Shown here: positions 11,951 through 23,290 of the stretch, one piece after another
How positions within the stretch are numbered: position 1 is the first letter of the stretch
Layout of the letters: every line of letters begins with the position of its first letter
Notes under the pieces: model-generated
What the model saw: the letters and a program-made list of their open reading frames with translations, nothing else
What the model was told of the DNA's origin: nothing
Database searches by the model: none
Position numbers and translations under genes: made by a program
Origin: Peronospora farinosa
Lineage: Eukaryota; Oomycota; Peronosporomycetes; Peronosporales; Peronosporaceae
Direction: 5' to 3'
Length of the DNA: 64,000 bases
NCBI GenBank assembly: GCA_947646735.1
Contig: CANTFK010000807.1
Location: 186,001-250,000, forward strand

Positions 11951-13184
11951 AAGGGTATCCCGCCCGGAATAGGTGAGGTGACGGAGAAGCTTGGAAGGGG
12001 CGCTTAAAGCTGCCACGTTCAATGCAAATTCGAGTGTGTTTATATATCTTATTCTCTGTATGCTTTTCTTGCCTAACCCTAACCCTTCGCTCTAGATGAC
12101 ACCACGTGTCTACTTGTGGACGAACAACTGGCTCATTTAGGACATGGACCTTGTACCGGCTCTGCACTTTAAGTAAGCCTTGTATCTTCTATAACCTGGG
12201 GCCCACCTGTCATATGGGGTCCACCTATCGCTCTAGGGTCCACCTGTCGCCTGGGGTCCACCTGTCACCTGGGTTCCGCCGGTCACCTGAATCCACCGGT
12301 CTTCTAGGGTCCACCGGTGTTCTGGGTCCACCTATCACCTGGAGTCCACCTGTCGCCTGGGGTCCACCTGTCACCTGGGGTCCCGGTCACCTAGGTCCAC
12401 CTGTCGTTTTGGCGTCCACCTGTTGCCTGGGGTCCACCGGTCTTTTAGGTCTACCGGTCATCTGGGTCCACCGGTCACCTGGGTCCACCGGTCACCTGGG
12501 TCCACCGGTCACCTAATTCCACCGGTCACCTGGGCCCACCTGTCACCTGGGTCCACCGGTCACCTGGGTCCACCGGTCTTCTGGGTACACCGGTCGCCTG
12601 GGGTCCACCTGTCACCTGGGGTCCCGGTCACCTGGGTCCACCTGTCGTTTTGGCGTCCACCTGTTGCCTGGGGTCCACAGGTCACTTGGGGTCCACCGTT
12701 CACCTGGGTCCACCGGTCTTCTGGGTCCACCGGTCACCTGGGTCCACCGGTCACCTAATTCCACCGGTCAACTGGGTCCACCTGTCACCTGGGTCCACCG
12801 GTCACCTGGGTCCACCGGTCGCCTGGGTCCACCTGTCGCCTGGGGTCCACCGGTCTTTTGGGTCTACCGGTCATCTGGGTCCACCGGTCACCTGGGTCCA
12901 CCGGTCACCTGGGTCCACCGGTCATCTGGGTCCACCAGTCACCTGGGGTCTACCTGTCACCTTGGGTCAACCGGTCACCTGGGGTCAACCTAAGCTGTCC
13001 TAGCGGCACTGGACCTTCGGGCTGTAGTGCAGGGAAATCTGGTACCTTCTCCGAACTCGGGACCTTGGACTAGTTCGGGGCCCTGGTCACTCCCTGTCAC
13101 TCATTCAAGAGAGTGACCGAGATCTTTCACGCCAGTTAGTATAATAACTACGAAGGGCCCCCATTTATCTGGCACTTCTCCACA
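11951..13184 (-). repeat. 5' LTR of element II with about 800 bp minisatellite
   Basis: Bounded by the primer site on the left and by CTTCTCCACA at 13184, where the sequence changes to Copia coding DNA. From about 12195 to 12985 it is a 17-18 bp tandem array (GGGTCCACCGGTCACCTG family, roughly 45 units with variants). The partner LTR at 1512-1958 has only about 13 units. On the minus strand the LTR starts TGTGGAGAAGTGC. A short CCCTAACCCTAACCC-like stretch at 12075-12090 is part of the LTR and not a telomere. Confidence 0.75.
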
Positions 13185-15119
13185 GTGCCACGCACCACAT
13201 ATGCATGACAAGGCAAAATTCAGAGATCTCACTGAGAACGATGAAGATGAAGTGTCAGTCGCAAATGGAAATGAGGCTGTGATTAAGGGTATCGGAACCA
13301 TCGTTGAATATGTGGTCTTACCTAACGGTGACGAACGTGAATTAGAGATTTAAAATGCGCTCTTCGTGCCAAGTATGAACAAGAATCTGCTGTCAATTCC
13401 ACAAATTAACAAGAATGAGAAGTTTCAAGTCATGTTAGAAGGAACCACGATGCACGTTACGTCCAAAAGGACCAGGCAAGTGGTGGCAATGGCGGAGCTT
13501 GTAGATGGGCTCTATTGGCTTCGAACTTCTCAACGGTCGGCAAATGAGGCATGTCGGCAGCGAACTGAAGATCTTCACGCGCGTATGGGTCACGCACCGG
13601 TCGACGTTCTTTGCAAAACGGTTGCAAATGGCATGATGAAGGATGCCAAAAGGCCGACGACATCAAGAGAATCAAGTGTTTGCTATGGGTGTCAAGAAGG
13701 AAAAATGTTTCGAAGACTATTTTCAAGCAGCCACAATAAGCGTCACTTCGATTCATTCGAGCTGCTTCACATTGATACGTGTGGCCCCATGGAAATCCAC
13801 TCACTAGGCGGTAGTAAGTACCTATTGCTTATCGTTGACGAAGGCAGTGGATGCATGAAAGGGTTTTCCATGCGTTCTAGTTCGGACAGTGAAGCGTGTA
13901 ATAAGAAGTACATCATGGCGATTCAGACGCATTTCAATGCGAAAGTCAAGTTTGTTCGCCACGATGGAGCTCGTGAATTTGCGACCACTTCCCTTACAAC
14001 GTTTTACGAAAAAGAAGAAATTGAGCAGCAAGTTACGGTCCCGTATGCGAACCAGACCAACGGCACGGCAGAACGCGCCATCCGAACGATCGTGACAATT
14101 GGTCGTACTATGCTTCACTATGCCAAATTAGACAAGTGCTTTTGGGCTGAAGCGGCCATGACAGCAATTTACATCAAGAAATGTCTACCATCGCCGAAGT
14201 GCCAAGATCAAACCCCGTTTGAAATCATCAATGGACACCAGCCAAGCGTGAAACACATGCGAGTCTTTGGATGTCGTGCGTATGTACTGACTCCCAAGAA
14301 AAAACGATTTAAGTGGGACCCCATGGCTCGTCAAAACTGTTTATGGGATACGAAGAAGTGTCAAAGGCATATTGAATCTATGACATCGAGGCGGGAAAAG
14401 TGGTGGTTTCTCGCGACGTCACATTTGATAAATTGAATTTTGGATTCTTGCCGATGCTCCCAGAAAAAATCGTCGAAGACACTACACTGGATTTTGATGC
14501 CCTGAATATCAGTAATAATTGTCGTCAAACTGAATTTAGGCAAACAGGAAAGAGCAAAAGTCGACCCTCCGATGAAGATCAAGCCTGTCGGAAGACTGAA
14601 TTGGAGGAAGCAAGTGGGCCAGATGACTCCGTGGCGCATCGAGTAAAGCTACGACTTAAGGCTCGAACTGATCTGGATGAAGAGAGAAGCGACTCCACTT
14701 CCCCTGCCTTTTGGCGAGCAAGTGCTAATGCAGTCGAAGGAAGTGACTTGTGTGAATCGACGACCTTTCAAGATGCTGTTGGTGTACCAGATCAAGTTTA
14801 TTGGCGAAAAGCGATCCGCGCCGAATTAAATTTGATGCAGCTTCGCGATGTGTTTCAAGCTGCCAAACTGCCAACAGATCAGCACGCTATTGGTACCAAG
14901 TGGGTATTTAAGATCAAGTGCAAAGCTAAAGGATCGATCGAGAAATATAAGGCACGCCTTGTGGCAAAAGGGTTCAAGCAAAAGTATGGCAGTGACTACA
15001 CAGAGACGTTGTCCCCTGTTGTCAAGTATGTCACGCTTCGCATGGTGATCAGCTTGACCAAGTACTTTGGATGGTCACTAGATCAGCTTGATGTTGTGAC
15101 GGCTTTTCTCTATGGTGTC
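13185..15119 (+). pseudogene. Copia copy C-a, part 1: protease, integrase, start of RT
   Basis: The plus strand encodes the Copia polyprotein from just after the protease DSG motif. It continues through [11 protein letters not shown], the integrase zinc finger ([12 protein letters not shown], then CYGCQEGKM), the DDE core ([29 protein letters not shown]) and into RT (KWVFKIKCKAKG, then [12 protein letters not shown]). It is broken by a TAA at 13351, a frameshift near 14330 and a TGA at 14373. It stops at 15119, where the minus-strand Copia element is inserted, and continues at 19772. Confidence 0.9.
15115..15119. other. Target-site duplication GTGTC, left
   Basis: GTGTC lies directly before the left LTR and is repeated at 19767-19771 directly after the right LTR. 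Removing 15120-19771 restores a continuous Copia reading frame across the RT motif FLYGVMKE, which confirms the insertion boundaries. Confidence 0.95.
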
Positions 15120-15419
15120 TGTTGATGGTATGGCACTGGTGTGACGAGAAGACCGAAAGAGACCGGAGGGAGCGAAGAGGCTTGAGGAGCGGAGCAGAGA
15201 ACACTTGCTCGGCAGAAGGAGGATTCGAAAGTGATTGATTCATAGGTCTTAACTCTGCCTACCCTAGACTGCATCCAATCACATGGTGCATCTAATCAAC
15301 CTGATTTACACGCGTCCAATCATCCTACGCGTCTAATCATCTCTGAGGTAATTACCGACGTAAGAACTATCACGTAAAAACTACGCTCTAAGTTCGCATT
15401 GTACCGGTAACCCTCAACA
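15120..15419 (-). repeat. 3' LTR of young Copia element
   Basis: 300 bp from TGTTGATGG to CCCTCAACA on the plus strand, the same as 19467-19766 by eye. It lies downstream of pol on the minus strand. Confidence 0.95.
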
Positions 15420-15426
15420 CGCCCCC

Positions 15427-18400
15427 TCAATGCGAACACGCACAAATCCCGAGAGCCGCCGTCATCTCCTTGTGGCGCGGCCCGTGAAGTCCCTTCGTCA
15501 TGATGTCCGCTAACATCACCGCAGTTTCGCAGTACTTGAGTTTCACTTCACCGCGCTTGACCTCATCACGGATGTGATGGTACTTGATGTCAATGTGCTT
15601 GGCGCGGCCATGGTTGACCGGGTTCTTCGTCATCTTGATACACGACTGATTATCTTCATGGATCATGAGCTCCGGTCCTTCCTCGTTGGCAGCCATCATG
15701 ATCTCACAAAGCAGACGATGAATCCACTTGCCCTCTTGAATCGCCAAGCTGAGTGCGATGTATTCAGCTTCACTCGTGGACAACGAAACACTTGGCTGTT
15801 TCTTGCTGCCCCAACTCACTGGCGCACCAAGTAGCATGAATGTGTACCCCGAAGTTGACTTGCGGTCGGCAAGATCACCAGCCCAGTCCGCATCCGAATA
15901 TCCACGGAAGTCGATCTTGCTGTTTGGCTTGTAGCAAATCCCATGCGTCTTGGTGCCTTGCAGGTATCGTAGGATACGCTTGACCGCAACCCAGTGTTCT
16001 TCTTGGGGATTCTCCATGAATCGCGACACATAGCCTACAGCAAACGCAATGTCCGGGCGCGTTGCAGTGGTCAGGTGCATCAACGCCCCAACAGCTTCGC
16101 GAAAAGGAGCATCTACCTTGGTGGCTGCATCACTTGAAACAAGTCGAGAGCTCATGTCGACTGGACTTGCCACTGCCTTGCAATCATCCATGCCAAAGCG
16201 CTTGAGTATGTCATCGACATACCGACGCTGACATAGTGTCACGCTTCCATCTGCGCCATCCAAAAGCTCGATCCCAAGCACAAATGCACACTTGCCGCTG
16301 TCAGTCATCTCGAATCGTGTCTTCAGGTCGGTCTTGGTGCGTGCAATTAGCTCGCATGAGCTACCGGTGATCAACACGTCATCCACATACACCAGTAGTA
16401 GCACGCATTGTCCTTCCACAATCCTTATGTAGAGACACGGGTCGAGACTTGACGCTTGGAATCCAATAGCGCACACGAACTCGTCAAAAGTTTCGTTCCA
16501 TACGCGTGACGCTTGCTTTAGTCCGTAGATTGCCTTCACCAATTCCAGACAATCGAAGGAGCCCTCCAATTCTACGCCTTCAGGGATGACGCAGAACACT
16601 TGTTCCTTCATGACACCGTACAGAAATGCCGTCACCACGTCAAGTTGGTCGATGGTCCATCCGAAATACTTGGCGACTGCAATTACCATGCGCAGCGTCA
16701 CGTACTTGACCACGGGCGAGAACGTTTCCGTGTAGTCGATCCCGTACTGTTGCTTGAAACCTTTTGCCACGAGACGCGCCTTGTATTTGTCAATTGATCC
16801 GTCCGCTTTGCGCTTGATCTTGAAGACCCACTTCGTGCCAATGGCGCGATGTCCCTTAGGCAGCTTGGCTGCGCGGAACACTCCACGAAGTCGCATCGAC
16901 TCAAGTTCCGCTTGGATGGCTTCACGCCAATGCAATTGATCTGGACCACTCACCGCAGCTTCAAAAGTCGATGGCTCGGATAAGTCCACTGCTGTTTCGA
17001 TAGCATTCGCACTCGCACGCCAAAATACCGGCGGAGTCGATGCATCGGCATTCTTCGTTTCTTCTTCTTCTTCTTGGTGGGCCATGTAGTTATCTGGCGC
17101 ACTCGATTCTTCTAGTCCAGGCCGTTGACGCACTGTGCGCGTGGGTGGAGCTGGTACTTCTTCATCGTTGGGACGATTCTTACGCTTGCCTGTTTGCTTG
17201 TACTGCACTTGACCCGGCGCTTCATCATCCAGCTCGAGGGAGTCAAAGTCAAGGTCATCGGCATCTTCGGTGGTTGGCGGCGAAAGTCCAAAGGCGGACT
17301 CGTCAAAGTTGACATCGCGACTGATGACCACCTGCCCCGCCTCGATGTCATAAACGCGATACGCTTTGGATGTCTCTTCGTAGCCCAAGAATATCCCAGT
17401 GCGAGCCTTGGGATCCCACTTGAGCCGCTTCTCCTTCGGTGTCAGTATGTAAACCTGACAACCGAACACCCGCATGTGCTTGACGCTTGGCTTGGAGTTG
17501 TGGACGATCTCGAACGGAGTCTTGTGCACAACCTTAGGCGACGGCAGACGGTTCTTGACATAGATTGCCGTCATTGCTGCTTCGGCCCAGAAACACTTTT
17601 CCAGCTTAGCATGGTGGAGCATGCTGCGACCAATTGTGACGATGGTCCGAATGGCGCGCTCCGCCGTGCCGTTGGTCTGGTGTGCATATGGCACTGTCGT
17701 CTGCTGCTCAATGCCTTCGTTTTCGTAGAATCCTTGAAGCGAGCTGGTTGCGAACTCGCGGGCTCCGTCGTGTCGGACGAACTTGACCTTCTTGCCAAAC
17801 TGCGCTTGCACCATCTTGATGTATCGTGTAATGTAGTTCTCACTCTCCGACTTCATACGTAGACAGAAGCCCTTCATGCATCCACTGGCTTCGTCCACGA
17901 TCAGCAGTAGATATTTGCTACCACCCAGAGAGTTCATCTCCATGGGTCCGCAGATGTCGACGTGAAGTAGCTCAAAGGTGTCGTATCTGCGCTTGTCTTG
18001 GTTGCTTGGGAATGGTTTTTGGACCATTTTCCCTTGTTGGCATCCTCGACATGCGCTCGATCCACTTGACTTGAGAGGTACCTTCACGTCCTTGATCATG
18101 TTTGTGGCCACCATTTTGCGAAGCACATCAGCTGGCGCGTGTCCCATCCGCGCATGTAAGTCGACACCGTTGTTTCCGCTTGTTGTCGTATTGGCCGATC
18201 GATGAGCTGTGTGAAGCCAGTAAAGGCCATCCACAAGATCTGCTGTTGCCACCACTTGTTGCGATCCTTTGCGAGCGACAAACATCTTGGTCCCGTCGAA
18301 CACCACTTGAAACTTGCCGTGCTTGTTGATCTGAGGTACCGAAAGCAGATTCTTGCTCATGCTTGGTACGTAAAGCACGTTCTTGATCTCGATCTCGCAC

Positions 18401-18888
18401 TCTTCACCGTCGGGCAGAACCACCTTTTCAAAGATAGTTCCGACACCCTTGATGGCCACTTTGTTGCCATCCGCCACCAAGATTTCACCGTCATTGCGCT
18501 TGTTCAGTCTCGCAAACTTGGTCTTGTCGTGGCATATGTGGTGTGTTGCACCACTATCGACGGCCCACATTCCGGACACGTCCTTCTTCGCTGAGAGTTC
18601 ACACTCCAACGAAACTGCAAACGCTACTTGATCGTAGTCGCTGTATTCATCACGATATTGTCCCCACTGGACATTGTTCGCCCCGCGTCCACGACCATTG
18701 CCGCCGCGTCGGGCTCCTCGACTTTCATTCTTCTGCTTGGTCCAACAGCGATCCACGGTGTGTCCCACCTTCCCACAGTAGGTGCACTTGTATGGCTCGC
18801 GTTCAGTGTTGAAGGCTTTGGCTGAATCTTCAGTCTTGACCACCGTCGCTGTTGTTGTCACCTTTCCCTTGGCGCTTGGCGTGCTCAT
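15427..18888 (-). CDS. Copia pol polyprotein (intact)
   Basis: 1153 codons without interruption. In order: nucleocapsid zinc knuckle [14 protein letters not shown] (about residues 35-48); aspartic protease [12 protein letters not shown] (about 108-119); integrase zinc finger [12 protein letters not shown] with CRGCQQGKM; integrase core [17 protein letters not shown] and [12 protein letters not shown] with [24 protein letters not shown] and the active-site YVDDVLITG; RNase H with YSDADWAGD and [10 protein letters not shown]. It ends with ADIMTKGL close to the LTR. All key catalytic residues I can check are present, so it may encode active enzymes. It lies +1 relative to gag and overlaps it by 59 nt; the first ATG (18888) is within that overlap. 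Confidence 0.93.
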   Translation of the reverse strand: MSTPSAKGKVTTTATVVKTEDSAKAFNTEREPYKCTYCGKVGHTVDRCWTKQKNESRGARRGGNGRGRGANNVQWGQYRDEYSDYDQVAFAVSLECELSAKKDVSGMWAVDSGATHHICHDKTKFARLNKRNDGEILVADGNKVAIKGVGTIFEKVVLPDGEECEIEIKNVLYVPSMSKNLLSVPQINKHGKFQVVFDGTKMFVARKGSQQVVATADLVDGLYWLHTAHRSANTTTSGNNGVDLHARMGHAPADVLRKMVATNMIKDVKVPLKSSGSSACRGCQQGKMVQKPFPSNQDKRRYDTFELLHVDICGPMEMNSLGGSKYLLLIVDEASGCMKGFCLRMKSESENYITRYIKMVQAQFGKKVKFVRHDGAREFATSSLQGFYENEGIEQQTTVPYAHQTNGTAERAIRTIVTIGRSMLHHAKLEKCFWAEAAMTAIYVKNRLPSPKVVHKTPFEIVHNSKPSVKHMRVFGCQVYILTPKEKRLKWDPKARTGIFLGYEETSKAYRVYDIEAGQVVISRDVNFDESAFGLSPPTTEDADDLDFDSLELDDEAPGQVQYKQTGKRKNRPNDEEVPAPPTRTVRQRPGLEESSAPDNYMAHQEEEEETKNADASTPPVFWRASANAIETAVDLSEPSTFEAAVSGPDQLHWREAIQAELESMRLRGVFRAAKLPKGHRAIGTKWVFKIKRKADGSIDKYKARLVAKGFKQQYGIDYTETFSPVVKYVTLRMVIAVAKYFGWTIDQLDVVTAFLYGVMKEQVFCVIPEGVELEGSFDCLELVKAIYGLKQASRVWNETFDEFVCAIGFQASSLDPCLYIRIVEGQCVLLLVYVDDVLITGSSCELIARTKTDLKTRFEMTDSGKCAFVLGIELLDGADGSVTLCQRRYVDDILKRFGMDDCKAVASPVDMSSRLVSSDAATKVDAPFREAVGALMHLTTATRPDIAFAVGYVSRFMENPQEEHWVAVKRILRYLQGTKTHGICYKPNSKIDFRGYSDADWAGDLADRKSTSGYTFMLLGAPVSWGSKKQPSVSLSTSEAEYIALSLAIQEGKWIHRLLCEIMMAANEEGPELMIHEDNQSCIKMTKNPVNHGRAKHIDIKYHHIRDEVKRGEVKLKYCETAVMLADIMTKGLHGPRHKEMTAALGICACSH

Positions 18889-19447
18889 TCGTGAGCACCT
18901 TCACCACATCTTGGGTACGAAGCTCTGCGCTGCTCATCTCCAAGTTCAGAACAACGTTCTCAAAACTCTTAGGGAGACTGAGCAGCAGGCAAATTGCGAC
19001 GTCCTCGTCCTCCATCTTCGCACCGATGCTGCTAAGTTTGGCGGCGATGTTCAGGACCTCATTGCAATGATGCATGACGTTGGCGCCTTCATCCATCTTC
19101 ATGCTGAAGAGTTGCCGCTTGAGGTAGATCCTTCCCGCTTTCTGGGATCCACCGTACAGCACCTTCAGGCGTTGCCACGCAGTCCACGCTTCCTCGCAGT
19201 TGTCTACCACGTGGTGGTAATCCGCACCCATGTGCAGCAACATCATTCCAAACGCGATGTTGCTGGTCTTGACGTAGTCGTCCTGCGCCCGAGGGTCCAC
19301 GAAGGTCGGGGAGCTATCCCGGTTGACAGCGTGCCACACTGACTTTGTCAGGAACACGCCACGCATGTATCGACTCCAAGTCGAATAGTTGTCCCCATCG
19401 AACTTATCGATGAGGGCGTTGGAAGATGCGTGGCTGGCAGAGGACAT
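18830..19447 (-). CDS. Copia gag (capsid)
   Basis: 205 codons from the ATG at 19447, chosen because copy C-b starts gag at the equivalent ATG (21268). An earlier ATG overlaps the primer site. Motifs are those of Copia gag: [14 protein letters not shown] near the start, [12 protein letters not shown] and [10 protein letters not shown]. The stop at 18830 comes before the zinc knuckle, which lies in the +1 frame at the start of pol. In the defective copy C-b the equivalent gag region reads straight into the zinc knuckle, so the split in the young element is either a frameshifting mechanism or a one-base change. Confidence 0.85.
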   Translation of the reverse strand: MSSASHASSNALIDKFDGDNYSTWSRYMRGVFLTKSVWHAVNRDSSPTFVDPRAQDDYVKTSNIAFGMMLLHMGADYHHVVDNCEEAWTAWQRLKVLYGGSQKAGRIYLKRQLFSMKMDEGANVMHHCNEVLNIAAKLSSIGAKMEDEDVAICLLLSLPKSFENVVLNLEMSSAELRTQDVVKVLTNEHAKRQGKGDNNSDGGQD

Positions 19448-19454
19448 TGCGCTT

Positions 19455-19466
19455 GGGCTCATAACC
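19455..19466 (-). other. Copia primer binding site, internal initiator-tRNA type
   Basis: Minus-strand GGTTATGAGCCC follows the 5' LTR directly. It is complementary to the anticodon arm of initiator methionine tRNA (GGGCTCATAACC) rather than to a 3' CCA end. Copia-type elements are known to prime from a half-tRNA cut at this arm. The same site, with one change, follows the LTR of copy C-b at 21248. Confidence 0.8.
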
Positions 19467-19766
19467 TGTTGATGGTATGGCACTGGTGTGACGAGAAGAC
19501 CGAAAGAGACCGGAGGGAGCGAAGAGGCTTGAGGAGCGGAGCAGAGAACACTTGCTCGGCAGAAGGAGGATTCGAAAGTGATTGATTCATAGGTCTTAAC
19601 TCTGCCTACCCTAGACTGCATCCAATCACATGGTGCATCTAATCAACCTGATTTACACGCGTCCAATCATCCTACGCGTCTAATCATCTCTGAGGTAATT
19701 ACCGACGTAAGAACTATCACGTAAAAACTACGCTCTAAGTTCGCATTGTACCGGTAACCCTCAACA
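19467..19766 (-). repeat. 5' LTR of young Copia element
   Basis: 300 bp, TG...CA, matching 15120-19 positions onward by eye (partner LTR 15120-15419). Followed on the right by the target duplication GTGTC (19767-19771). Confidence 0.95.
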
Positions 19767-19771
19767 GTGTC

Positions 19772-20958
19772 ATGAAAGAAGTGGTGTACTGTGCGGTACC
19801 AGAAAGTATGGAGCTCAATGATGAATACAACTGCTTGAAGTTGATGAAAGCTATATATGGACTTAAGCAGGCTTCGCGTGTATGGAATGAAACTTTCGAC
19901 GAGTACGTATGTTCCATTGGATTTAACAAATCTGACTTCGATCCATGCCTCTACATCAAAATTATTGACGGGCATTGCGTACTTTTACTAATGTACGTGG
20001 ATGATGTTCTGATTACCGGAGGCTCAAAGGAACAAATTGCTCGTACTAAAAATGACTTGACGACACGCTTCGAGATGACGGACAGCGGCAAATGTGCATT
20101 TGTCTTGGTTATCGAGCTGGTGGACAACGATGAAGGCAGTATAATAATGTGCCAGCGACGCTACGTGGATGACATTCTTATGCGCTTTAGTATGAGTGGC
20201 TGTAAGGCTGTGATGTGTCCAACAGATCTAAGCTCTCGACTCGTTCCAAGCCGAGCAACAACCAAATAAAATGTTCCGTTTCGTGAATCATTGGGTGCTC
20301 TTATTTATTTGATGACCGCAACACGACCGTATATCGAGTTTGCTGTTGGTTACGTTTCGCGCTTTATGGAGAACCCACAAGAAGAGCACTGGATGGCGGT
20401 CAAGCGAATTCTTTGCTACCTACAAGGAACGAAGTCACTTGAACTTTGCTTCAAGCCCGGCGACACGTTGGACTTTCGTGGATACTCTGACGCAGATTGG
20501 GCCGGCGATCATGCTGACCGCAAATCGACTTCTGGCTACGCATTCCTATAAATAGGAGCCCTGTGAGCTGAAGAAGTTTAAAACAGTCAAGTGTGTCGCT
20601 TTCAGCCAGCGAGGCTTAATACATCGCGCTGAGCCATGCCATTAAAGAAGGCAAGTGGGTGCATCGTTTGCTCTGCGAGATTTTGGCTGCAGCGATTAAT
20701 ACGTCCGAATGCGAGCTAATGAACATGGAAGACAACCAATCCTGCATCAAGATGACGAAGAATTCCGTGAACCATGGTCGGGCCAAGCATATTGACATCA
20801 AGTATCACCACATTCGTGATGAAGTCAAGCGGGGTGAAGTCAAGCTCGAGTACTGCGAAACTGCGGTGATGTTAGCAGACATCATGACCAAGGGACTCCT
20901 AGGACCGCGTCACAAGGAGCTCACAACGGCGCTCGGCATACTTGCGTGTTCGCATTGA
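19772..20958 (+). pseudogene. Copia copy C-a, part 2: RT and RNase H
   Basis: Continues the interrupted RT frame: [15 protein letters not shown], the active-site [11 protein letters not shown], then [17 protein letters not shown] and RNase [20 protein letters not shown]. Stops or frame breaks occur at about 20267 and 20549-20630, after which the last segment (20659-20958) is open and ends as in the young element ([15 protein letters not shown], then CSH stop). A purine-rich TTGAGAGGG directly follows the stop. Defective but full to the 3' end. Confidence 0.9.
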
Positions 20959-20963
20959 GAGGG

Positions 20964-21247
20964 CATTGAAAGTTACCGGTTTAAATACTCTGTATCTTAA
21001 CCGGGTAGATGAAATCAATCCGATCACGCGTATGATGAAGAGACGCATAGGATGAGGCGACGTTTGATATGATATATATGTAAGTTACATGTAGATCATT
21101 TAGTAGACAGAAGAAGCTACGATAAATAAATCACTTCCAACTATTATCTATTCTGCTCAAGTCGTTCAGTCTTCACTTAAGTGCAGACTTACTTCGACTG
21201 CTAAGCTTCTCTTCTCTTCGTTTCGCTCAAGTTCTCATTTCCTAACA
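20964..21247 (+). repeat. Single LTR shared by Copia copies C-a and C-b
   Basis: About 284 bp between the 3' end of C-a and the primer site of C-b, ending CCTAACA. The start aligns with the young element's LTR (TTGAAAGTTACCGG against TTGAGGGTTACCGG), but the first two bases are CA instead of TG. It serves as 3' LTR of one copy and 5' LTR of the next. The family is related to, but distinct from, the young 300-bp LTR. Confidence 0.8.
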
Positions 21248-21267
21248 GGTTATGAGACCCAAGTACC

Positions 21268-23290
21268 ATGTCCACTGGCCAAAATTCGACGACCAAGATC
21301 TCCATTGACAAGTTCAATGGGGACAACTATGCGACATGGAACCGCTACATGCATGGCGTGTTCCTGACCAAGTCAACGTGGCACGTGGTTGACCGGGAAA
21401 CTACCCCAACCTTCACGGATCCTCATATGTACGATGAGTACGTCAGGACAAGCAACATCGCTTCTGGCCTGACGTTGCTGCACATGGATGCAGACTACCA
21501 TTACGTGGTCGAAAATTGCGAGGAAGCGTGGGTAGCATGGGCCCGGTTAAAGACACTTTACAGCGGATCGCAGAAGGCTGGACGCATTTATCTAAAGCGC
21601 CAGCTCTTCAGTATGGAGATGGTGGAAGGCGCCAACGTATTTTGCATCACTGCAATGAAGTCATGAACATCAGTGCCAAGCTTCGCAGCATCGGGGCCAA
21701 GATGGAAGACGAAGATGTGGCGATCTGCTTGTTGCGCAGTCTCCCAAAAAGTTACGAGAATGTAGTGCTAAATTTGGAGATGAGCAGTATGGAATCGCGT
21801 ACGCAAGACGTTGTGAAGGTGCTCACGAATGAGCACATCAAGAGGCAAGGTGAGAAGACGGCATCGGTGAAATTTGAAGAAACAGGTAAAGCTTTTAGCA
21901 CCGAATATGAGTCTCGCCAGTGTACCTTTTGCGGAAAACTGGGGCACACGGTGGAGCGGTGCTGGACTAAGCAAACGGAGGAAAATCGAGGAGCTCGACG
22001 CGGCGGGAATGATCGTGAACGCGGAGTCAACCAAGTCCAGTGGAAGGGCTATAACAACTATGAACATGATCGAGTGGCGTTTGCTGTATCACTAGAGTGT
22101 GGGCTATCGACAGGTAAAGGAATGCCTGGAGCGTGGGCAATTGACAGTGGTACCACGCACCACATATGCATGACAAGGCAAAATTCAGAGATCTCACTGA
22201 GAACGATGAAGATGAAGTGTCAGTCGCAAATGGAAATGAGGCTGTGATTAAGGGTATCGGAACCATCGTTGAATATGTGGTCTTACCTAACGGTGACGAA
22301 CGTGAATTAGAGATTTAAAATGCGCTCTTCGTGCCAAGTATGAACAAGAATCTGCTGTCAATTCCACAAATTAACAAGAATGAGAAGTTTCAAGTCATGT
22401 TAGAAGGAACCAAGATGCACGTTACGTCCAAAAGGACCAGGCAAGTGGTGGCAATGGCGGAGCTTGTAGATGGGCTCTATTGGCTTCGAACTTCTCAACG
22501 GTCGGCAAATGAGGCATGTCGGCAGCGAACTGAAGATCTTCACGCGCGTATGGGTCACGCACCGGTCGACGTTCTTTGCAAAACGGTTGCAAATGGCATG
22601 ATGAAGGATGCCAAAAGGCCGACGACATCAAGAGAATCAAGTGTTTGCTATGGGTGTCAAGAAGGAAAAATGTTTCGAAGACTATTTTCAAGCAGCCACA
22701 ATAAGCGTCACTTCGATTCATTCGAGCTGCTTCACATTGATACGTGTGGCCCCATGGAAATCCACTCACTAGGCGGTAGTAAGTACCTATTGCTTATCGT
22801 TGACGAAGGCAGTGGATGCATGAAAGGGTTTTCCATGCGTTCTAGTTCGGACAGTGAAGCGTGTAATAAGAAGTACATCATGGCGATTCAGACGCATTTC
22901 AATGCGAAAGTCAAGTTTGTTCGCCACGATGGAGCTCGTGAATTTGCGACCACTTCCCTTACAACGTTTTACGAAAAAGAAGAAATTGAGCAGCAAGTTA
23001 CGGTCCCGTATGCGAACCAGACCAACGGCACGGCAGAACGCGCCATCCGAACGATCGTGACAATTGGTCGTACTATGCTTCACTATGCCAAGTTAGACAA
23101 GTGCTTTTGGGCTGAAGCGGCCATGACAGCAATTTACATCAAGAAATGTCTACCATCGCCGAAGTGCCAAGATCAAACCCCGTTTGAAATCATCAATGGA
23201 CACCAGCCAAGCGTGAAACACATGCGAGTCTTTGAATGTCGTGCGTATGTACTGACTCCCAAGAAAAAACGATTTAAGTGGGACCCCAAG
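21268..23290 (+). pseudogene. Copia copy C-b, part 1: gag, protease, integrase
   Basis: Starts at ATG 21268 ([14 protein letters not shown]) after primer site GGTTATGAGACCC (21248). A frameshift near 21640 moves gag into the frame 21516-22247, which carries the zinc knuckle [14 protein letters not shown] and the protease motif [12 protein letters not shown]. Another shift and a TAA at 22316 precede the open stretch 22331-23285 with the integrase motifs. It is cut at 23290 by element G1 within KRFKWDPK and resumes at 35997. Confidence 0.9.
23286..23290. other. Target-site duplication CCAAG, left
   Basis: CCAAG precedes the 5' LTR of G1 and is repeated at 35992-35996 after its 3' LTR. Joining the flanks restores the Copia sequence seen in C-a near 14320-14340, so G1 inserted into C-b as a single event. 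Confidence 0.92.

Larger units (their letters stand above)
1512..13184 (-). mobile_element. Ty3/gypsy chromodomain element II
   Basis: An approximately 11.7 kb minus-strand element: LTR, leader, gag, protease, RT, RNase H, integrase, chromodomain, non-coding tail, LTR relics. Every coding domain can be found but the reading frame is broken many times. The right end abuts Copia DNA at 13185. The expected other half of that Copia copy is not on the left, so this is not a clean insertion with both flanks preserved. Confidence 0.78.
15120..19766 (-). mobile_element. Young Ty1/copia element (minus strand)
   Basis: Complete 4647-bp element inserted antisense in Copia copy C-a. It has two 300-bp LTRs with TG...CA ends, a 5-bp target duplication, a primer site, a purine-rich tract next to the 3' LTR (TTGAGGGGGCG on the minus strand, at about 15420-15430), a gag ORF and an uninterrupted 1153-codon pol ORF. 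I compared the LTRs by eye and found no difference, so insertion is recent. Confidence 0.95.

Noticed and set aside
12073..12091. Telomere-like CCTAACCCTAACCC
   Set aside because: Barely more than two units, inside the LTR of element II; no longer array, so not a telomere.
12106..13003. Open frames of 110-136 codons with a repeating GPPVTWVHRSPGSTGHL pattern
   Set aside because: They are translations of the 17-bp minisatellite in the LTR; the 17-residue period is just three repeat units. No evidence of a gene.
17125..17862. 245-codon plus-strand ORF opposite Copia pol
   Set aside because: It lies wholly opposite conserved integrase and linker codons, has no recognisable domain, and is explained by codon bias of the true frame.
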